Source of the DNA: Piezodorus guildinii
Taxonomy: Eukaryota > Arthropoda > Insecta > Hemiptera > Pentatomidae
DNA length: 64,000 nucleotides
Assembly (NCBI GenBank): GCA_023052935.1
Contig: CM041292.1
Coordinates: 198,950,299-199,014,298 of the forward strand
Direction of reading: 5' to 3'
Below, piece after piece: positions 30,790 through 40,599 of this stretch. The notes beneath the pieces are model-generated. The model saw only the letters and a list, made by a program, of their open reading frames with translations, ran no database searches and had not been told where the DNA came from. The number at the start of each line of letters is the position of its first letter. Positions within the stretch are counted from its first letter, which is position 1. The position numbers and the translations under genes are program-made.

Positions 30790-32732
30790 GTAACGAAAAC
30801 ATAGTCATATGACACTGAAATTTCAAATTTAGGATAACTATACACCCGAGATTTCTGCAGAAACTTTTCATCAAAATCAGCTTGCCGGGAGATCTACTTT
30901 ATACCATGCATTTTGCACCTTTTTACGATTGTCTCAAAAACGGCTCTAACGATATTGATCAAACTCTATATATCGATGTCAAATTTGATGGGCTTCACTA
31001 TGATTTAGGTTTCATTCTGATTGGAATAGTCTGACAGGGCTTAAATGCCGATATTTTAAATTGTCTTTCTCTAAAGTACGTTTAATTTTATAGGTTTAAA
31101 ATATATGGAACATCATCTTATTAGCATTGATAAATAACGGGTAAATATGCAAGTTGAGCGAATCTGATAAACAACTAGAAGAGAAAAGTGCAAACATTTC
31201 TTTTTTTTAAAGCAATTTTAGTGTTTTTGAACACAAGAATAGTAATATAGATGTATAATATACCGTTGGATAGCTAAAGATTTTAGAAAAAATATTATAT
31301 AATATTTTAAAGAATTTTAAAGGTTAATAGAGAGAGTGATGAAAAGCCGATAAAACTAACTGATTGTAAAAAAAATACAATAGATTATTTAATAAAACAC
31401 ATGTTTCTATTGAAATTCAAAATAATTAATTCTTAAACAATTTATTTGTATCTTTAAATGTATTCAAAAATTCTTAAATTGATTTTAACAATGGAGGTAA
31501 GTGAAAGTCGTGTGTTGCGTTCACCAGATTTTTTTCCTTCGAGAATATGTACATAGAGATTTTATTTATTTATTTTATTTAACGTCATTTTATGCTACTA
31601 TGGCTAATCAGAAGATGCTACAGTGGGAGTCCTAAATTTTGCCTATCCAGGTTTTATTAGGATAGGGATCTTTAACGAGTACCTGACATCGCACAGGCTC
31701 GGGACCACCTTTTAACGTCCCATCCGAAGGACGGCGTAACTAAGGATTTTTTCCTCCCATTAAAAAATCCTAGAACCACCTGTGGGTTTGAACCCGTGAC
31801 CTTTTGCATAGGAGGCTGTTACGCTAACCACCCAGCTACAAGTGATCCATTGTACATAGAGATGTCACTATGACCTCTTTCATTTCTTCTTTCTTTTATT
31901 AAATATAATTGTATATACTTACAATTATCATAATTGTTTTTGCCCAGTTATAATTTATATTTTGTCCCTAAATGTTGTTCTTGAGGGGTATTGTCCCAGA
32001 ATGAAGTTTCCTATTCTGTTCTATTTTACAGATGATGGGAGCAACATGGTCTAGTGGATGAAGCATAGTGATAGACTAGGCTTCTCCAGGAACCTGGCAG
32101 TGGCAGAATAATTAGTTATCCTGCTTTTTTTGGCAGAATAGGGATACTCTTCTGAGACACCCAGCCTCTATAAAGAGGTAACCCTGAAGAGGAAAATACC
32201 TGGCAGCCGAGCATGATCCTAGCCAAATCATTTTATATGATTGTCGGCTGAGCAACAGGATCAATATTTAATTATATTCATGGGTTTTGGGGTTTTACAA
32301 GTTGTTTGTTTAATATTAACTTAGATGGAAATATATGTTTTATTTTAACCTAAAATCAACAGAAAAATTTAGTTACCACAACTGATACAGTAACTACACT
32401 AAATATCAGAAACAATTATATTATATAATGAAACACAACAATGATAAAGAAAAATCATAATATTGATATATAAATACACACCTTATCCATTCTAAAATGC
32501 AATCTCTGCAAAACCTATGTCCACACTTGGTAAGAAAGGGATCCTTTAAACAATTTAGACAGATAGGGCATTCAAATCTTGGTTCCAAAAGTGATATTCG
32601 TTTTTCATTGTCAAATTTGCAAGACCCCTAAAAATATATTTATTATTACAAAACATACCTACATAATAACATAAAACCAAACAGCTTCCCTAAAATCTAA
32701 CTTACATTGACAAGATTTTCTTCTGGATCCAT
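22499..32732 (-). CDS. TRAF6: TNF receptor-associated factor 6 (one-base frameshift in exon 3)
   Basis: Exons from the start: 32732-32706, 32627-32482, 29763-29582, 25923-25817, 23839-23501 and 22829-22499, all GT-AG. TRAF6 is a cytosolic RING E3 ligase and adaptor in Toll/IL-1-type and IMD/NF-kB signalling. Exon 1 encodes MDPEENLVN. Exons 2-3 carry the C3HC4 RING (FECPICLNCL, CGHRFCRDC, then WCPVD). Exon 3 also holds a single TRAF-type zinc finger (VRCSFPNCE...HLVENH), exon 5 a coiled coil rich in LQLEQK and the start of the MATH domain (KICNGCHVW), and exon 6 the rest (WPFKGRISFTLI, FGYTEFALI). The total is 1132 nt, one more than a multiple of three. Exon 3 starts in the RING frame and ends in the frame needed downstream, so one extra base lies at about 29675-29690. 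Roughly 376 residues is short for TRAF6 because most zinc fingers are missing. Confidence 0.9.
23501..23839 (-). CDS. TRAF6: TRAF6 exon 5: coiled coil and MATH start
   Basis: This exon begins by completing a Thr codon and reads LYERVVQLEQ followed by four QLEQK-like heptad blocks, a trimerising coiled coil. It ends in the first MATH strands (LPLKICNGCHVWNVVNIKQK, FYTSYHGY). The last two bases join exon 6 to make Lys, as in the conserved GYK-x-C segment. Confidence 0.9.
23979..24284. mobile_element. Harbinger-type MITE copy 2
   Basis: The element spans 23982-24281 with TTA on both sides. It begins AGGCGGCGATATACGGTGAG and has the inverted subterminal sequence CTAATTCTCACAGCCT at the right end (partly deleted). 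The arm portion AAAGTGAATATCACATACTT matches the other copies. It sits in a TRAF6 intron. Confidence 0.72.
24927..25368 (-). repeat. Helentron-like repeat copy 3 (internally deleted)
   Basis: The reverse orientation starts AATCTGGTTCGCACAACACA and ends ATAGGTAAGTGAAAGTAAAA. The internal microsatellite (ACACACACAC...) is retained, but about half of the body is missing. It lies in a TRAF6 intron. Confidence 0.7.
26137..27240 (-). pseudogene. R2-group LINE C-terminus with restriction-like endonuclease
   Basis: A 304-codon minus-strand ORF (27051-26137) carries a zinc knuckle (CRLCSKTHESIQHVTNGC), then HNNVAKIYHQGL. A PD-(D/E)xK-type endonuclease core follows: NRPDILVLDKTNKMARIVDI, VP and REKIRKYQ-like AEKIRKYQEL. 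This order is characteristic of REL-encoding LINEs (R2, R4/Dong and relatives). Upstream to about 27240 the same protein continues (DAKIHHPKASVNRLYLKR, then a stop, then GGRGLISIEDLCRKQENS). The stop at about 27110 and the loss of an RT in frame make it inactive. It lies in the long TRAF6 intron on the same strand as the gene. The long ORF suggests moderate age. Confidence 0.75.
27267..27440 (+). pseudogene. Inverted fragment of the same endonuclease type
   Basis: The plus-strand frame reads AELIDVAVPNDGN, then AEKIRKYQALAAKLKELYRL and IVISSNGLI. These match the IVDIAVP...AEKIRKYQEL segment of the neighbouring minus-strand endonuclease, but in the opposite orientation and from a diverged copy. 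It is wedged between two minus-strand LINE pieces. Confidence 0.65.
27441..27990 (-). pseudogene. LINE reverse-transcriptase domain fragment
   Basis: The minus strand reads MPEEWKESILIPIHKKGLRT, NNYRGISHLPVCYKIFS, DYQCGFRRNRSTIDQIFSLR and LLYIDFIKAYDSIDRQKL. These are fingers/palm motifs of a non-LTR RT up to the first catalytic Asp (YIDFIKAYDS). Sequence before the Met, up to about 27990, continues the domain (NITSELIKACGEVGI) with one stop. The YxDD part is missing. The ORF end is formed by run-through into the inverted fragment at 27267-27440. Confidence 0.75.
27985..28092. repeat. Short hairpin with paired direct repeats
   Basis: ATAATTGGATATACACATAT occurs twice (from about 27989 and from about 28040). 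A 25-bp hairpin is formed by GCTAAAGATATAAAATACTT (from 28015) and its inverse ending TTTATCTTTAGC (28090). It may be a breakpoint signature of the LINE rearrangements next to it. Confidence 0.5.
28330..28925 (-). repeat. Helentron-like repeat copy 4 (degenerate)
   Basis: Family landmarks in reverse order are TTTTTTCTAAAATCTTTAAC (28447), CTCTGTCAGACTAATTC (28677) and GAGAAAATCGTAAAAATG (28780). Terminal sequences are eroded, so the edges are approximate. Confidence 0.55.
28960..29413. mobile_element. Harbinger-type MITE copy 3 (best preserved)
   Basis: The element spans 28963-29410, flanked by TTA (28960-28962 and 29411-29413). The ends AGGCGGTGATACACGGTGAG and ...CTCACCATGTATCGCTGCCT are inverted repeats, with homology extending ~70 bp inward (GTGAGGTGAAA, GAAAGTGAATATC). 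448 bp, no ORF, in a TRAF6 intron. Confidence 0.78.
29893..30128 (-). mobile_element. tRNA-derived SINE family II, copy 1 (head lost)
   Basis: The body matches the 31558-31852 copy: TTTATTTAATGTCACTTTAT at the tail end, GCTACAGTGGGAGTCCTAAA, AACGAGTACCTAACATCGCA. It stops at the B-box region (GAGTTTGAACCTC), so most of the tRNA-like head is missing. Confidence 0.65.
30340..30577 (-). mobile_element. tRNA-derived SINE family II, copy 2 (head lost)
   Basis: Same body as the neighbouring copy (ATTTAACATCACTTTATACT, GCTACAGTGGGAGTCATAAA, GGACCTGACATCGCACAGAC), ending at the B-box-like AGGTTTGAACCC. It is truncated before the A box. Confidence 0.65.
30617..31534 (+). repeat. Helentron-like repeat copy 5 (full length)
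   Basis: About 915 bp from TTACTTTCACTTACCTATAT to GTGTTGCGTTCACCAGATTT, including the GT microsatellite at about 30760-30788. The first 40 bp fold as an imperfect hairpin (ACTTTCACTTAC against GTAAGGGAAAGT), and ACTTTCACTTACC reappears inverted near the other end (GGTAAGTGAAAGT). Combined with the microsatellite this resembles Helentron/HINE structure. No target duplication was seen. Confidence 0.7.
31558..31852 (-). mobile_element. tRNA-derived SINE family II, copy 3 (with head)
   Basis: On the minus strand the head contains an A box in TAGCTGGGTGGTTAGCGTAA and a B box in GGTTCAAACCC. A body of about 200 bp and a tail of GTTAAATAAAATAAATAAAT follow. It is the only complete copy here and shows that the family is tRNA-derived. 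Confidence 0.8.
31940..32028. repeat. LINE 3' tail-like fragment
   Basis: TTCTTGAGGGGTATTGTCCC then AGAATGAAGT resembles the hairpin-like 3' end of CR1/RTE-type LINEs (a similar GAAGGGACTTGACCCAGAAT is at 42.06 kb). No coding part is attached. Confidence 0.45.
32035..32300 (+). mobile_element. tRNA-derived SINE family I, copy 4 (decayed)
   Basis: ATGGTCTAGTGGATGAAGCA retains the A-box region. The B box is lost and the body is recognisable only in patches (CCAGCCTCTATAAAGAGGTA, TGGCAGCCGAGCATGATC). It is the oldest copy in the window. Confidence 0.65.
32482..32627 (-). CDS. TRAF6: TRAF6 exon 2: RING finger
   Basis: Follows a short 27-nt coding exon 1 (32732-32706) in phase 0. It encodes GSCKFDNEKRISLLEP and the RING core FECPICLNCLKDPFLTKCGH RFCRDCILEWIR. 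The C-x2-C, C-x-H-x2-C-x2-C spacing is complete up to the last CP-x-D pair, supplied by exon 3. Confidence 0.92.
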
Positions 32733-33199
32733 AGCTTAAGTGTTAGCAAAAAGCAGTGAATCTAATTATTCAAAAGAAATCTAAATAAGTTTTATTTAAT
32801 TAATGCACATATTATTTTTTAGATTTATGTATAAAATAAAAAGTGTCTGAACAAGAAGTGAAGCTCGATTAACCTGAGGATACTACACATTATTTACACG
32901 TACTAAGTCAAAATTAATCCAAGTCCTGTCAAACAGAAAACCCATAAACAGGTTTACCAAAGCTAGTAACACGAAGTTCAAAAGGAATGAGGTCAAGGAG
33001 CTCAGTTCCAAAGAGCCAACATCTACAATATTTCCTCGAACGGTAAGGTATTAACATTGAATTATTTATACTTTATTTTTCAAAATATTCTTTTCTCAAT
33101 TAAATACAACACAATAGTTCTTTAAGTTTCATCAATTACTGATTTTGATCAATTTTTTAGAATTTATTAATGTAGATTTTGTTCATTAAGTTTTTGGAC

Positions 33200-33500
33200 G
33201 GTGATTCAAATTTGTATGTTATATTTTTCATCCCGCCAGCTCTTATCGTTTTCCTGTTCTTATTGAAGTTAGGAATCAGGTGATTAAGGGCTCTGATTGT
33301 GTTTTATACATCGGATCTTCGATTGTGCATGCGCATTTTGGATTCTTTTCTTAAGAAATGAAAGGAAGTTCCGAGTTTTTAATCGTGTATGCGCATTTTT
33401 AACTATTTCGCGTGTGTGATTTTTCCAATTAGTTAGAATTAAATAAAATATTATTTGTTCAAATGCTTTGTTTCTCTTATGCCGCTTATATAAATGGCGA
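33200..33500. promoter_or_regulatory. Candidate TRAF6 upstream region with paired GCATGCGC-type motifs
   Basis: GTGCATGCGCATTTT (33325) and GTGTATGCGCATTTT (33387) form a direct repeat about 60 bp apart, resembling the GCGCATGCGC sites of NRF-1/Ewg-type factors. The stretch is less AT-rich than its surroundings and lies ~600-750 bp upstream of the TRAF6 ATG. A role as promoter is inference. Confidence 0.35.
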
Positions 33501-33779
33501 GGGAACTATACTGACTTACTTGGAGACATTTAATAATTAAAAATTCTGAAATGACTGGGGAAATGATTTTGACCTCTTCTGATCATAAATATTTTAGTTT
33601 TATTTATTTTATTGAATAATTGATAAGTGATAATTTTCACTGGTCATAATATAAGATCTAAAAAAACATATTTCAAGTAAGATTTAACATACTAAGTCCA
33701 TTTTTAAATCATCTTTATAAAAAAGACTCAGTGAATTTTGGTGTCTCTAGCTTCATACTCATCTATAACAATTTACATA

Positions 33780-34081
33780 CATCCGTGGTGCTACAGACTG
33801 ATGTGGTCCTTGGCCTCTGCAATAAATCTTTGCCATGTGGTTTGGTCTTGTGTAGTCAACTGCAGTTGCTGGGTGTCAAGTATGCGAAGGGCATCTCTGG
33901 CAACGGTGTCCTCCCATCTAAGCCGAGGTCTTTTTCTTCCTCTTTCCCGGGGGAGCTTCCCATCCAGCAGCTTTTTGGGAATTTCATCGTCTGGCATCCA
34001 TACAAAGTTGGCAGCCCAGATGATCGTTCTCATCACATCTGCTTTGCCATATGCCATATTGTTCCGGAAACTGCTGAGCAC
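33780..34081 (-). pseudogene. LINE C-terminal relic (RTE-like tail)
   Basis: Minus-strand reading: MPDDEIPKKLLDGKLPRERG, RPRLRWEDTVARDAL, then WQRFIAEAKDH. This is the typical arginine-rich tail (GRPRLRWeDdv...W..l..eAk) after many insect LINE RTs. The Met-initiated frame is otherwise short. Confidence 0.7.
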
Positions 34082-34260
34082 ATCATAATGGACTGTACCG
34101 TCTTCGATTCATTAAGGGGGAAATTATCGAGGGATACAAGTCCCTACACCCTCACGGAAAATGATTTCCCCCAGCTCATCAACAGGCATAACTACCCGTA
34201 CTCAAAGATTTTGTGTACGGGTGGAAAAATACTATTGGGCCAGCCCACTTCAATACGTGT
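34060..34260 (+). pseudogene. Second LINE C-terminal relic, opposite strand
   Basis: Plus strand: VPETAEHIIMDCTVFDSLRG and LTENDFPQLI. The PE-x-x-EH-x-x-x-x-C pattern is the CCHC-like end of R1/jockey-type pol proteins. Placed tail-to-tail with the preceding relic. Confidence 0.55.
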
Positions 34261-34449
34261 GGAAGACCGAACCGATGAGAACATCAGGAGAGAGGGATAC
34301 CCAGCAGTAGAGAGGCTTCCAGGCAGAGAAGAAGCTGAGGTGTGCACCAGTCAGAAGCCTTAAGCAACCTATGTGCACAGGATTTAAAAATTTGTATTCG
34401 CTGTAAAGGCAGCATTGGGCTGTCAAGCAGTCATGCCTAACCGGCAGGG

Positions 34450-34790
34450 TAGGGTGGAAAATAAAATAAATAATCTGCTTTGCCGTGGACCTGGTAGATT
34501 TCAAAATTTGTCCTCTGCCTCCAGCTTTCTTTCAGATATGAGGATTTCCCTCTCTTCTTTACTAGTGAGGGTCCATGTCTCAGATCCGTATCTTGTACAA
34601 AAGGCACTTTATTCGGTGGGTGAGGTAGGAATTCGGTGGTTGACTATGGTAAAATCCATATCATGATCTCTGGCTGCTCCAGTACCAGAAATATGCTGCT
34701 GATCGTGGCAGCTGTAGTAGATGGTGTGGAATCGTTTCTCTATGATTCTGCTTCATTTCCACCTCACCTCCTGTAGAGGGACCAGGTCTT
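34450..34790 (-). pseudogene. Third LINE relic
   Basis: Minus-strand ETWTLTSKEEREILISERKL matches the common ETWtLtkkee..L..fErk segment after the RT palm. Frames break on both sides. A minus-strand ORF farther right (34764-35114) shows no recognisable motif. Confidence 0.5.
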
Positions 34791-35114
34791 TTTTATAAAG
34801 GTCCAACTGCTGTAGGAGTTGCCAAAGCAAACCCAGTCTAAAGATAAAATATTCCATTGAGCAAATGAAAGGTCCATATGACGAATCTGTGGTGTTTTCT
34901 TTAAAGACTGTTTGGCTATTTCTTTTCGAAACAGTATATTCCAGGGACAGGTAGTAAGCCCTTCGCCCAACCTTTTACCTGGAGGACAGGGAGATTTGTG
35001 TTCAAGGTCCTTACCCTCTTGATGCATTGTCTTCACCATGACTTTGAAGCTGCATCCACCCTCGCAGTATGTATTAAACTCTCTGAATACACGAATTTTA
35101 ATTGAGCCTAGCAT

Positions 35115-38100
35115 TTAAAAAATACAATTTTTTTTTTTTTAATCTTAAATTCACTATATTAAATAAATTAAATTAACCATGACTGCACAAACTACAGCCC
35201 TTTCTATTAAAGTAGATCTTCTAGTTCTACACACATTTCATAGCTCCCCTATTGATTTGTCGGAAGTCCCTTTGAAAAGAGTATATTAATTAATAACAAG
35301 ATTTTTGCACTAGCAAAAAGCATTGGAGCACTCATATAATTTATATATCTGGCATTTCATTGAAATGCTTAAATCACTGAGATTACCTTTTTAATTTACT
35401 GCAGGGCACATTACAATTGACTGTAATGGTTAATTCTTAATAATATGTAAATTTAAATTATATACAAATAAAGCAGTCCTCCAACCTTCCCTCTGTTTTA
35501 AACATTCATAACTTTTCATTTTAAAACTTCATTTTCCCTGCCTAAATTGCTGCCCATTTGAGTTATTTCATAAAGTCAGCTTTGCCAAACATAACTTAAG
35601 ATCATCACTATAGGACGTTAGTATGGAAAAAAAAGTATTTTTTTATATTAATTTTTTTTTCATCATTTATATTAAATGATTTTTTTTTCTTGACTAGTAC
35701 TGCAGGGGAAATGGCGCAGAATAGGAATGCCTGGATCAGCCTCTACAAGCGACCCTCTCACACTGCTGTAGTGGTAGAGAGAAAAGATGAAGAAGAAGAT
35801 TTTTTTTTCTTTCTAAGAATTAATCAATACAACCAATTTAAAAAGCATTGCTCAGACAATGATAATTATTGTTAATAAAACAAATAAAATTAATTTTTAT
35901 ACATAAATTAAGCATGGTGTTTATAATTATTGTCTAAAAAAATTGAATATTACATCATAAGTTGGAAAAATAATTATCGACATTGGAAAACATTATAAAT
36001 AAAGTTGCAGTGTCAATGTTAAAAAATATGTTTGATTCAAATTTGTTTATTTATTCCTTACTTGTCAATATGCTATATTTCTTAAATTTAGTTTAGTTTG
36101 TAGTAAAAGATACTAAATATTAGCAAATTCTGAGAAAAAAATTGTCCAGATGAAATTTATTTTTTGTTTAATGACCAATAAAGACGATTCAGTAATGGCA
36201 AGTTCGCTCATCACAGTACCTCATCAATTATAAAATATTTTCAAGTTGTTATCTCCAAGGGGAGAAAATGACTTATGAGATAATGAGAACGACAAAAGTA
36301 TTAAAGTTAAGAAATACAAAATGTATTAAAGTTACTTTATATAGACAATCAATGATGAGAAGCTCACCCTTAAAAAAAAAATATACAATTTTTGATAGCT
36401 CCGTTGGAAGACCAGATAAAAATCCTGAAAATTACACACTTAATAGATGTTTATTATATCTAACTACAGTACATAATTCAACTTTGAGATTAAATTGGAA
36501 GTTATGGGAAAAAAACTTACAAATATGAGTCTAAAATAAGTAGTATTTTAAGATCTGAAATAACTAGGATAATGCAATAAACCATAACAACTAGCTTTAT
36601 AACACAAGAGGCATTTAGTTCCTCACACTCTGGCCTACAAATCAAAACCCTTATCAGGTAACTTAATGCATTTCTTGATGTATTTCTAACAGCTCAAAGT
36701 TATTGGTCGCAATTTAAAAAAAAAAAAACTCAATTTTCGAAAAAAGGTTTTCCGAATGAGTAATTTCTACACCTTAAAAATTGTTTTTTCTTCTTGACTA
36801 TACCGTATGGTTATTCACTTTCGATAGAGTATCAATGGCAGATACTTAAAATAATTCATAATTTTATGAAACTTTTTTTTATTTCTTTTATGAAACTTTT
36901 GATCAGCGATATAACTGTTGGGAGACCAGATAAAAATCTGAAAATGATTACCTTAACAGAGTTTTATGACATCAAACTTCAGTGTAAATTTTAACGATTA
37001 GATTCAATTGGAAGTTGTGAAACAAAATTATATGAGTCAATAATACTATTTTTTTTTTTTTTTTTTAATCTTCTGCAGTGTCTTATATAAGGGAATAATG
37101 AACAATAATTATACAACTTGAACACATAAAATTAAAGTAACTAATAAACATATATGGAAGGAATTACTTATTTTTCTATTTCAACTTGAATATTCCATTG
37201 TTTTAGGTAAATAATGATTAATTGGCGAGTCAAAACTCTGCTTAAAAAAATATTTTTGAGCCCAGTGAACCTTAGGGAATTCACCCTGAAAATATCAAAT
37301 TTTTCTCAGATGATAAAGCAACCAAATTTTTTCCCCACTAGACCACTTGGTATGGAATGAAACATCTTGTAGATTTTATCCTCATTGAAATAGTCAGACC
37401 GGGCTTAAATCAAGAATTAAAAAAAAAAAAAAAATCCTTCTTCAAATTACTTTCAATTTTTTTAAAAATCATTCACTGCCTCTTTTTCGCTAGCCAGTGA
37501 TGAAAAATGTACAAATATGAAGTATGAAAGATATTTAAAATCAATTAAAGAAGGAAGAAAGAGAAATATTTTTCCGTATTAATTTATTTTGTTTTGTTTT
37601 TCCTTGGAAATAAGAGTAGTCATATAGATGTATAAAACAGTATTGGAAAGAATGTTCCATAGGACTTGGATATTTTAAAAAATTCAATATGGCTAGCTTA
37701 TTTGATTATCATTTTCATATAAAGGAGAAGGGGAACAAAACATGAGTGTTATCTAGGGTTTCAAAGATGTTCACTGAAATTTCCATGGTGGTTAGTTTCA
37801 ATTGATGAATCGAATACGACTATATTGTGCACTTATGAAATGGTGAAAAGGACAGAACCTAAATTAAACCAGAACTGTCCTGACAACAAACAAACTAGGA
37901 CAGGGTCCAAATTAATAATTACAAAATAGGTGAAAAATTAAAATGTGCCATACCAAGGTCTAACCAGGATCCTAATAATGTGATGAGGAAAGCATTTCAT
38001 GGTATTAGTTGAGTTCATGGTTAAAATCATGCAAATCCCTGCCTTTTTGATGGTGTTATTTCTTTAGTGATCATAAATATAGGGCTGTAAAAGGTTGAGA

Positions 38101-38300
38101 ACTTGAAAATAGAATGGAGATGTGGTCATTATTCTATATGAATATTTAGGAAAAGCTTGATAACCTCTCATGAGACGATTCCGTCTGCTAACGTATGCAC
38201 ATCATATATTTTATTCGGTTTCCCACTCAAAATTAGCATCATGGAAAAAACAATAGAGGCCAATTATGATATTTTTATATTCTATTCAAATCTAGGCGGT
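35115..38300. other. AT-rich intergenic stretch with diverged repeats
   Basis: No gene was recognised. GTTGGAAGACCAGATAAAAAT (36403) recurs as GTTGGGAGACCAGATAAAAA (36918) with ~100 bp of flanking similarity, an old direct duplication. A degenerate copy of the Helentron-like family is suspected at about 37240-37720 (GAAATAGTCAGACCGGGCTT). Poly-A/T runs are common. Confidence 0.4.
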
Positions 38301-38303
38301 TGT

Positions 38304-38402
38304 AGAAGATTCTAGATAGTTCGAGAACGGGCCACCGCTTTCGACCAATCAGGTTCGAGGGATTTGTCTGGCCCGGTCTAGAAAGTTCCGCGGGCTATAT
38401 AA
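38304..38402 (+). promoter_or_regulatory. HSP70 promoter: heat-shock elements, CCAAT, TATA
   Basis: A five-unit heat-shock element lies at 38304-38328, AGAAG ATTCT AGATA GTTCG AGAAC, with four of five pentamers matching nGAAn/nTTCn. CCAAT is at 38345-38349. A second element AGAAA GTTCC lies at 38380-38389. TATATAA is at 38396-38402, and an initiator-like CAGTA at about 38426 gives a ~100-nt leader. The order and spacing fit a classical HSF-driven promoter. Confidence 0.85.
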
Positions 38403-38524
38403 ACCTCGCCGGCTCAGCGCTCCGGCAGTATACTGACTGAAAAGCGATACGATTACTTGAGTGCGATTATTCGCTCGATCCTATTTATTATATCTAGTGT
38501 TATTGTTGTGTTGTGTGATATAAA

Positions 38525-40423
38525 ATGCCAGCTATCGGAATCGATCTTGGTACAACTTATTCGTGCGTCGGCGTTTGGCAGCACGGAAAAGTTGAGATCA
38601 TCGCCAACGACCAAGGGAACAGGACGACGCCGAGCTATGTCGCCTTTACGGACACTGAGCGGCTCATCGGAGACGCGGCGAAAAATCAGGTAGCCATGAA
38701 CCCTCAAAACACAGTTTTCGATGCGAAAAGGTTGATCGGTAGGAAATTCGACGATCCCAAAATTCAAGATGACTTGAAATTGTGGCCTTTTAAAGTTGTC
38801 AACGATTGCTCCAAACCTAAAATTCAGGTCGAATACAAAGGCGAAACGAAGCGTTTCGCTCCGGAAGAGATAAGTTCCATGGTTCTGACCAAGATGAAGG
38901 AGACTGCAGAATCATACCTGGGAACCAAAGTGAAAGACGCGGTTATCACAGTTCCAGCATACTTCAACGACTCACAGAGACAAGCCACCAAAGATGCAGG
39001 TGCCATAGCCGGTTTGAACGTCCTGAGGATTATCAACGAGCCTACAGCTGCCGCCCTCGCCTACGGATTGGACAAGAATCTGAAGGGTGAGAGGAACGTT
39101 TTAATCTTCGACCTTGGAGGTGGGACTTTTGATGTATCAGTCCTCACGATAGACGAGGGCTCCCTCTTCGAAGTCAAGTCCACTGCTGGGGACACTCACC
39201 TGGGAGGAGAAGACTTTGACAACAGGCTAGTCAATCACTTGGCTGAAGAGTTCAAGAGAAAGTACAGGAAGGATCTGAAGAGCAGCCCGAGAGCGCTGAG
39301 GAGGTTGAGGACGGCCGCGGAAAGGGCCAAGAGAACTCTTTCTTCTAGCACGGAAGCCAACATCGAAATAGATGCCCTCTATGAAGGTATCGACTTTTAC
39401 ACCAAGGTGACGAGGGCGAGGTTCGAAGAGCTCTGTGCTGATCTCTTCAGGTCAACTTTACATCCCGTAGAGAAGGCCCTTCAAGACGCCAAGCTGGACA
39501 AAGGATCCATCCACGACGTGGTACTAGTAGGAGGGTCAACACGCATCCCAAAGATACAGAACCTCCTCCAGAACTTTTTCAACGGTAAATCGCTCAATTT
39601 ATCAATCAACCCAGACGAGGCTGTTGCTTACGGGGCTGCCGTCCAAGCGGCCATCCTCAGCGGAGACCAGAGCTCTCAGATCCAAGACGTGCTCCTAGTC
39701 GATGTGGCACCACTCTCCCTGGGCATTGAAACCGCCGGCGGAGTCATGACAAAGATAATAGAGAGAAACAGCAGGATACCTTGCAAGCAGGCTCAGACGT
39801 TCACCACCTATTCAGACAACCAGCCCGCAGTCACCATTCAAGTTTTTGAAGGCGAAAGAGCGATGACCAAGGACAACAACCTCCTGGGAACATTCGACCT
39901 CACGGGGATCCCTCCCGCACCCCGTGGAGTCCCCAAGATCGAAGTCACGTTCGACCTGGATGCGAATGGTATCCTCAACGTCTCTGCCAAGGAGAACAGT
40001 ACTGGAAAATCAAAGAACATAAGGATAGAGAACAACAAAGGCCGACTCTCCAAAGAGGAGATAGAGAGGATGGTCAACGAGGCCGAAAGGTACAAAGCGG
40101 AAGATGACGCTCTGAGGGAGAGGATAGCTGCACGAAACCAGCTGGAGAGCTACGTCTTCTCTGTGAAGCAGGCGGCCGAAGAGGCAGGAGACAAACTGAG
40201 CGAAGACGACAAGAGCAAAATAAGGGCCAGGTGCGACGAAACCATGAGGTGGCTCGACAACAACAGCCTCGCCGATAAAGAGGAGTACGAGCACAAGCTG
40301 CAAGAGCTTCAGAAGGAGTGCGTATCTTACATGACCAAGATGCACAACGCCGGCTCAGGCTCTTGTGGTCAACAGGCCGGGAACAACTTCCAACGAGGGC
40401 CGACTGTGGAAGAAGTGGACTAA
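38525..40423 (+). CDS. HSP70: Heat shock protein 70, inducible cytosolic type
   Basis: An intronless 632-codon ORF encodes an ATP-dependent chaperone that binds exposed hydrophobic peptides with J-domain and nucleotide-exchange partners. The nucleotide-binding domain shows [12 protein letters not shown] (about residue 5), the [14 protein letters not shown] signature (about 196) and [17 protein letters not shown] (about 332). The linker is [10 protein letters not shown], then the substrate-binding domain and lid. The C-terminus is short, without GGMP repeats, and ends in EEVD, the TPR co-chaperone docking motif of cytosolic forms. Lack of introns and the heat-shock elements upstream point to a strongly inducible gene. 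Coding sequence is far more GC-rich than its AT-rich surroundings. ATG 38525 follows GATATAAA and gives the canonical start. AATAAA at 40577-40582 is the likely poly(A) signal. Confidence 0.98.
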   Translation: MPAIGIDLGTTYSCVGVWQHGKVEIIANDQGNRTTPSYVAFTDTERLIGDAAKNQVAMNPQNTVFDAKRLIGRKFDDPKIQDDLKLWPFKVVNDCSKPKIQVEYKGETKRFAPEEISSMVLTKMKETAESYLGTKVKDAVITVPAYFNDSQRQATKDAGAIAGLNVLRIINEPTAAALAYGLDKNLKGERNVLIFDLGGGTFDVSVLTIDEGSLFEVKSTAGDTHLGGEDFDNRLVNHLAEEFKRKYRKDLKSSPRALRRLRTAAERAKRTLSSSTEANIEIDALYEGIDFYTKVTRARFEELCADLFRSTLHPVEKALQDAKLDKGSIHDVVLVGGSTRIPKIQNLLQNFFNGKSLNLSINPDEAVAYGAAVQAAILSGDQSSQIQDVLLVDVAPLSLGIETAGGVMTKIIERNSRIPCKQAQTFTTYSDNQPAVTIQVFEGERAMTKDNNLLGTFDLTGIPPAPRGVPKIEVTFDLDANGILNVSAKENSTGKSKNIRIENNKGRLSKEEIERMVNEAERYKAEDDALRERIAARNQLESYVFSVKQAAEEAGDKLSEDDKSKIRARCDETMRWLDNNSLADKEEYEHKLQELQKECVSYMTKMHNAGSGSCGQQAGNNFQRGPTVEEVD

Positions 40424-40576
40424 GGAAAATACCTGTATAAATGAAATTTTAAGTTCCAAGTGTATGTGGCTGTTAAAATATTTTAAATACTAGTCATTTT
40501 GTGTTTTTTGACTGATTAGTTTGTAAATTATTTGTACAGTAGTTGTGTTAATTTATTTCGATAACTGTGATAAAGA

Positions 40577-40582
40577 AATAAA
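40577..40582 (+). terminator. HSP70 polyadenylation signal
   Basis: AATAAA about 155 bp after the stop codon, within an AT-rich 3' UTR; a second AATAAA-containing run is near 40647. Confidence 0.6.
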
Positions 40583-40599
40583 ACAACTGCAATTTATGT

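Noticed and set aside
34764..35114. 116-codon minus-strand ORF
   Set aside because: No recognised motif and it lies beside LINE relics; may be retroelement-derived but unsupported.
38453..38767. Antisense ORF over the HSP70 start
   Set aside because: A shadow of the HSP70 coding frame; no independent motif or promoter.
40010..40345. Antisense ORF over the HSP70 3' end
   Set aside because: Follows from codon bias of the sense gene; no recognisable domain.
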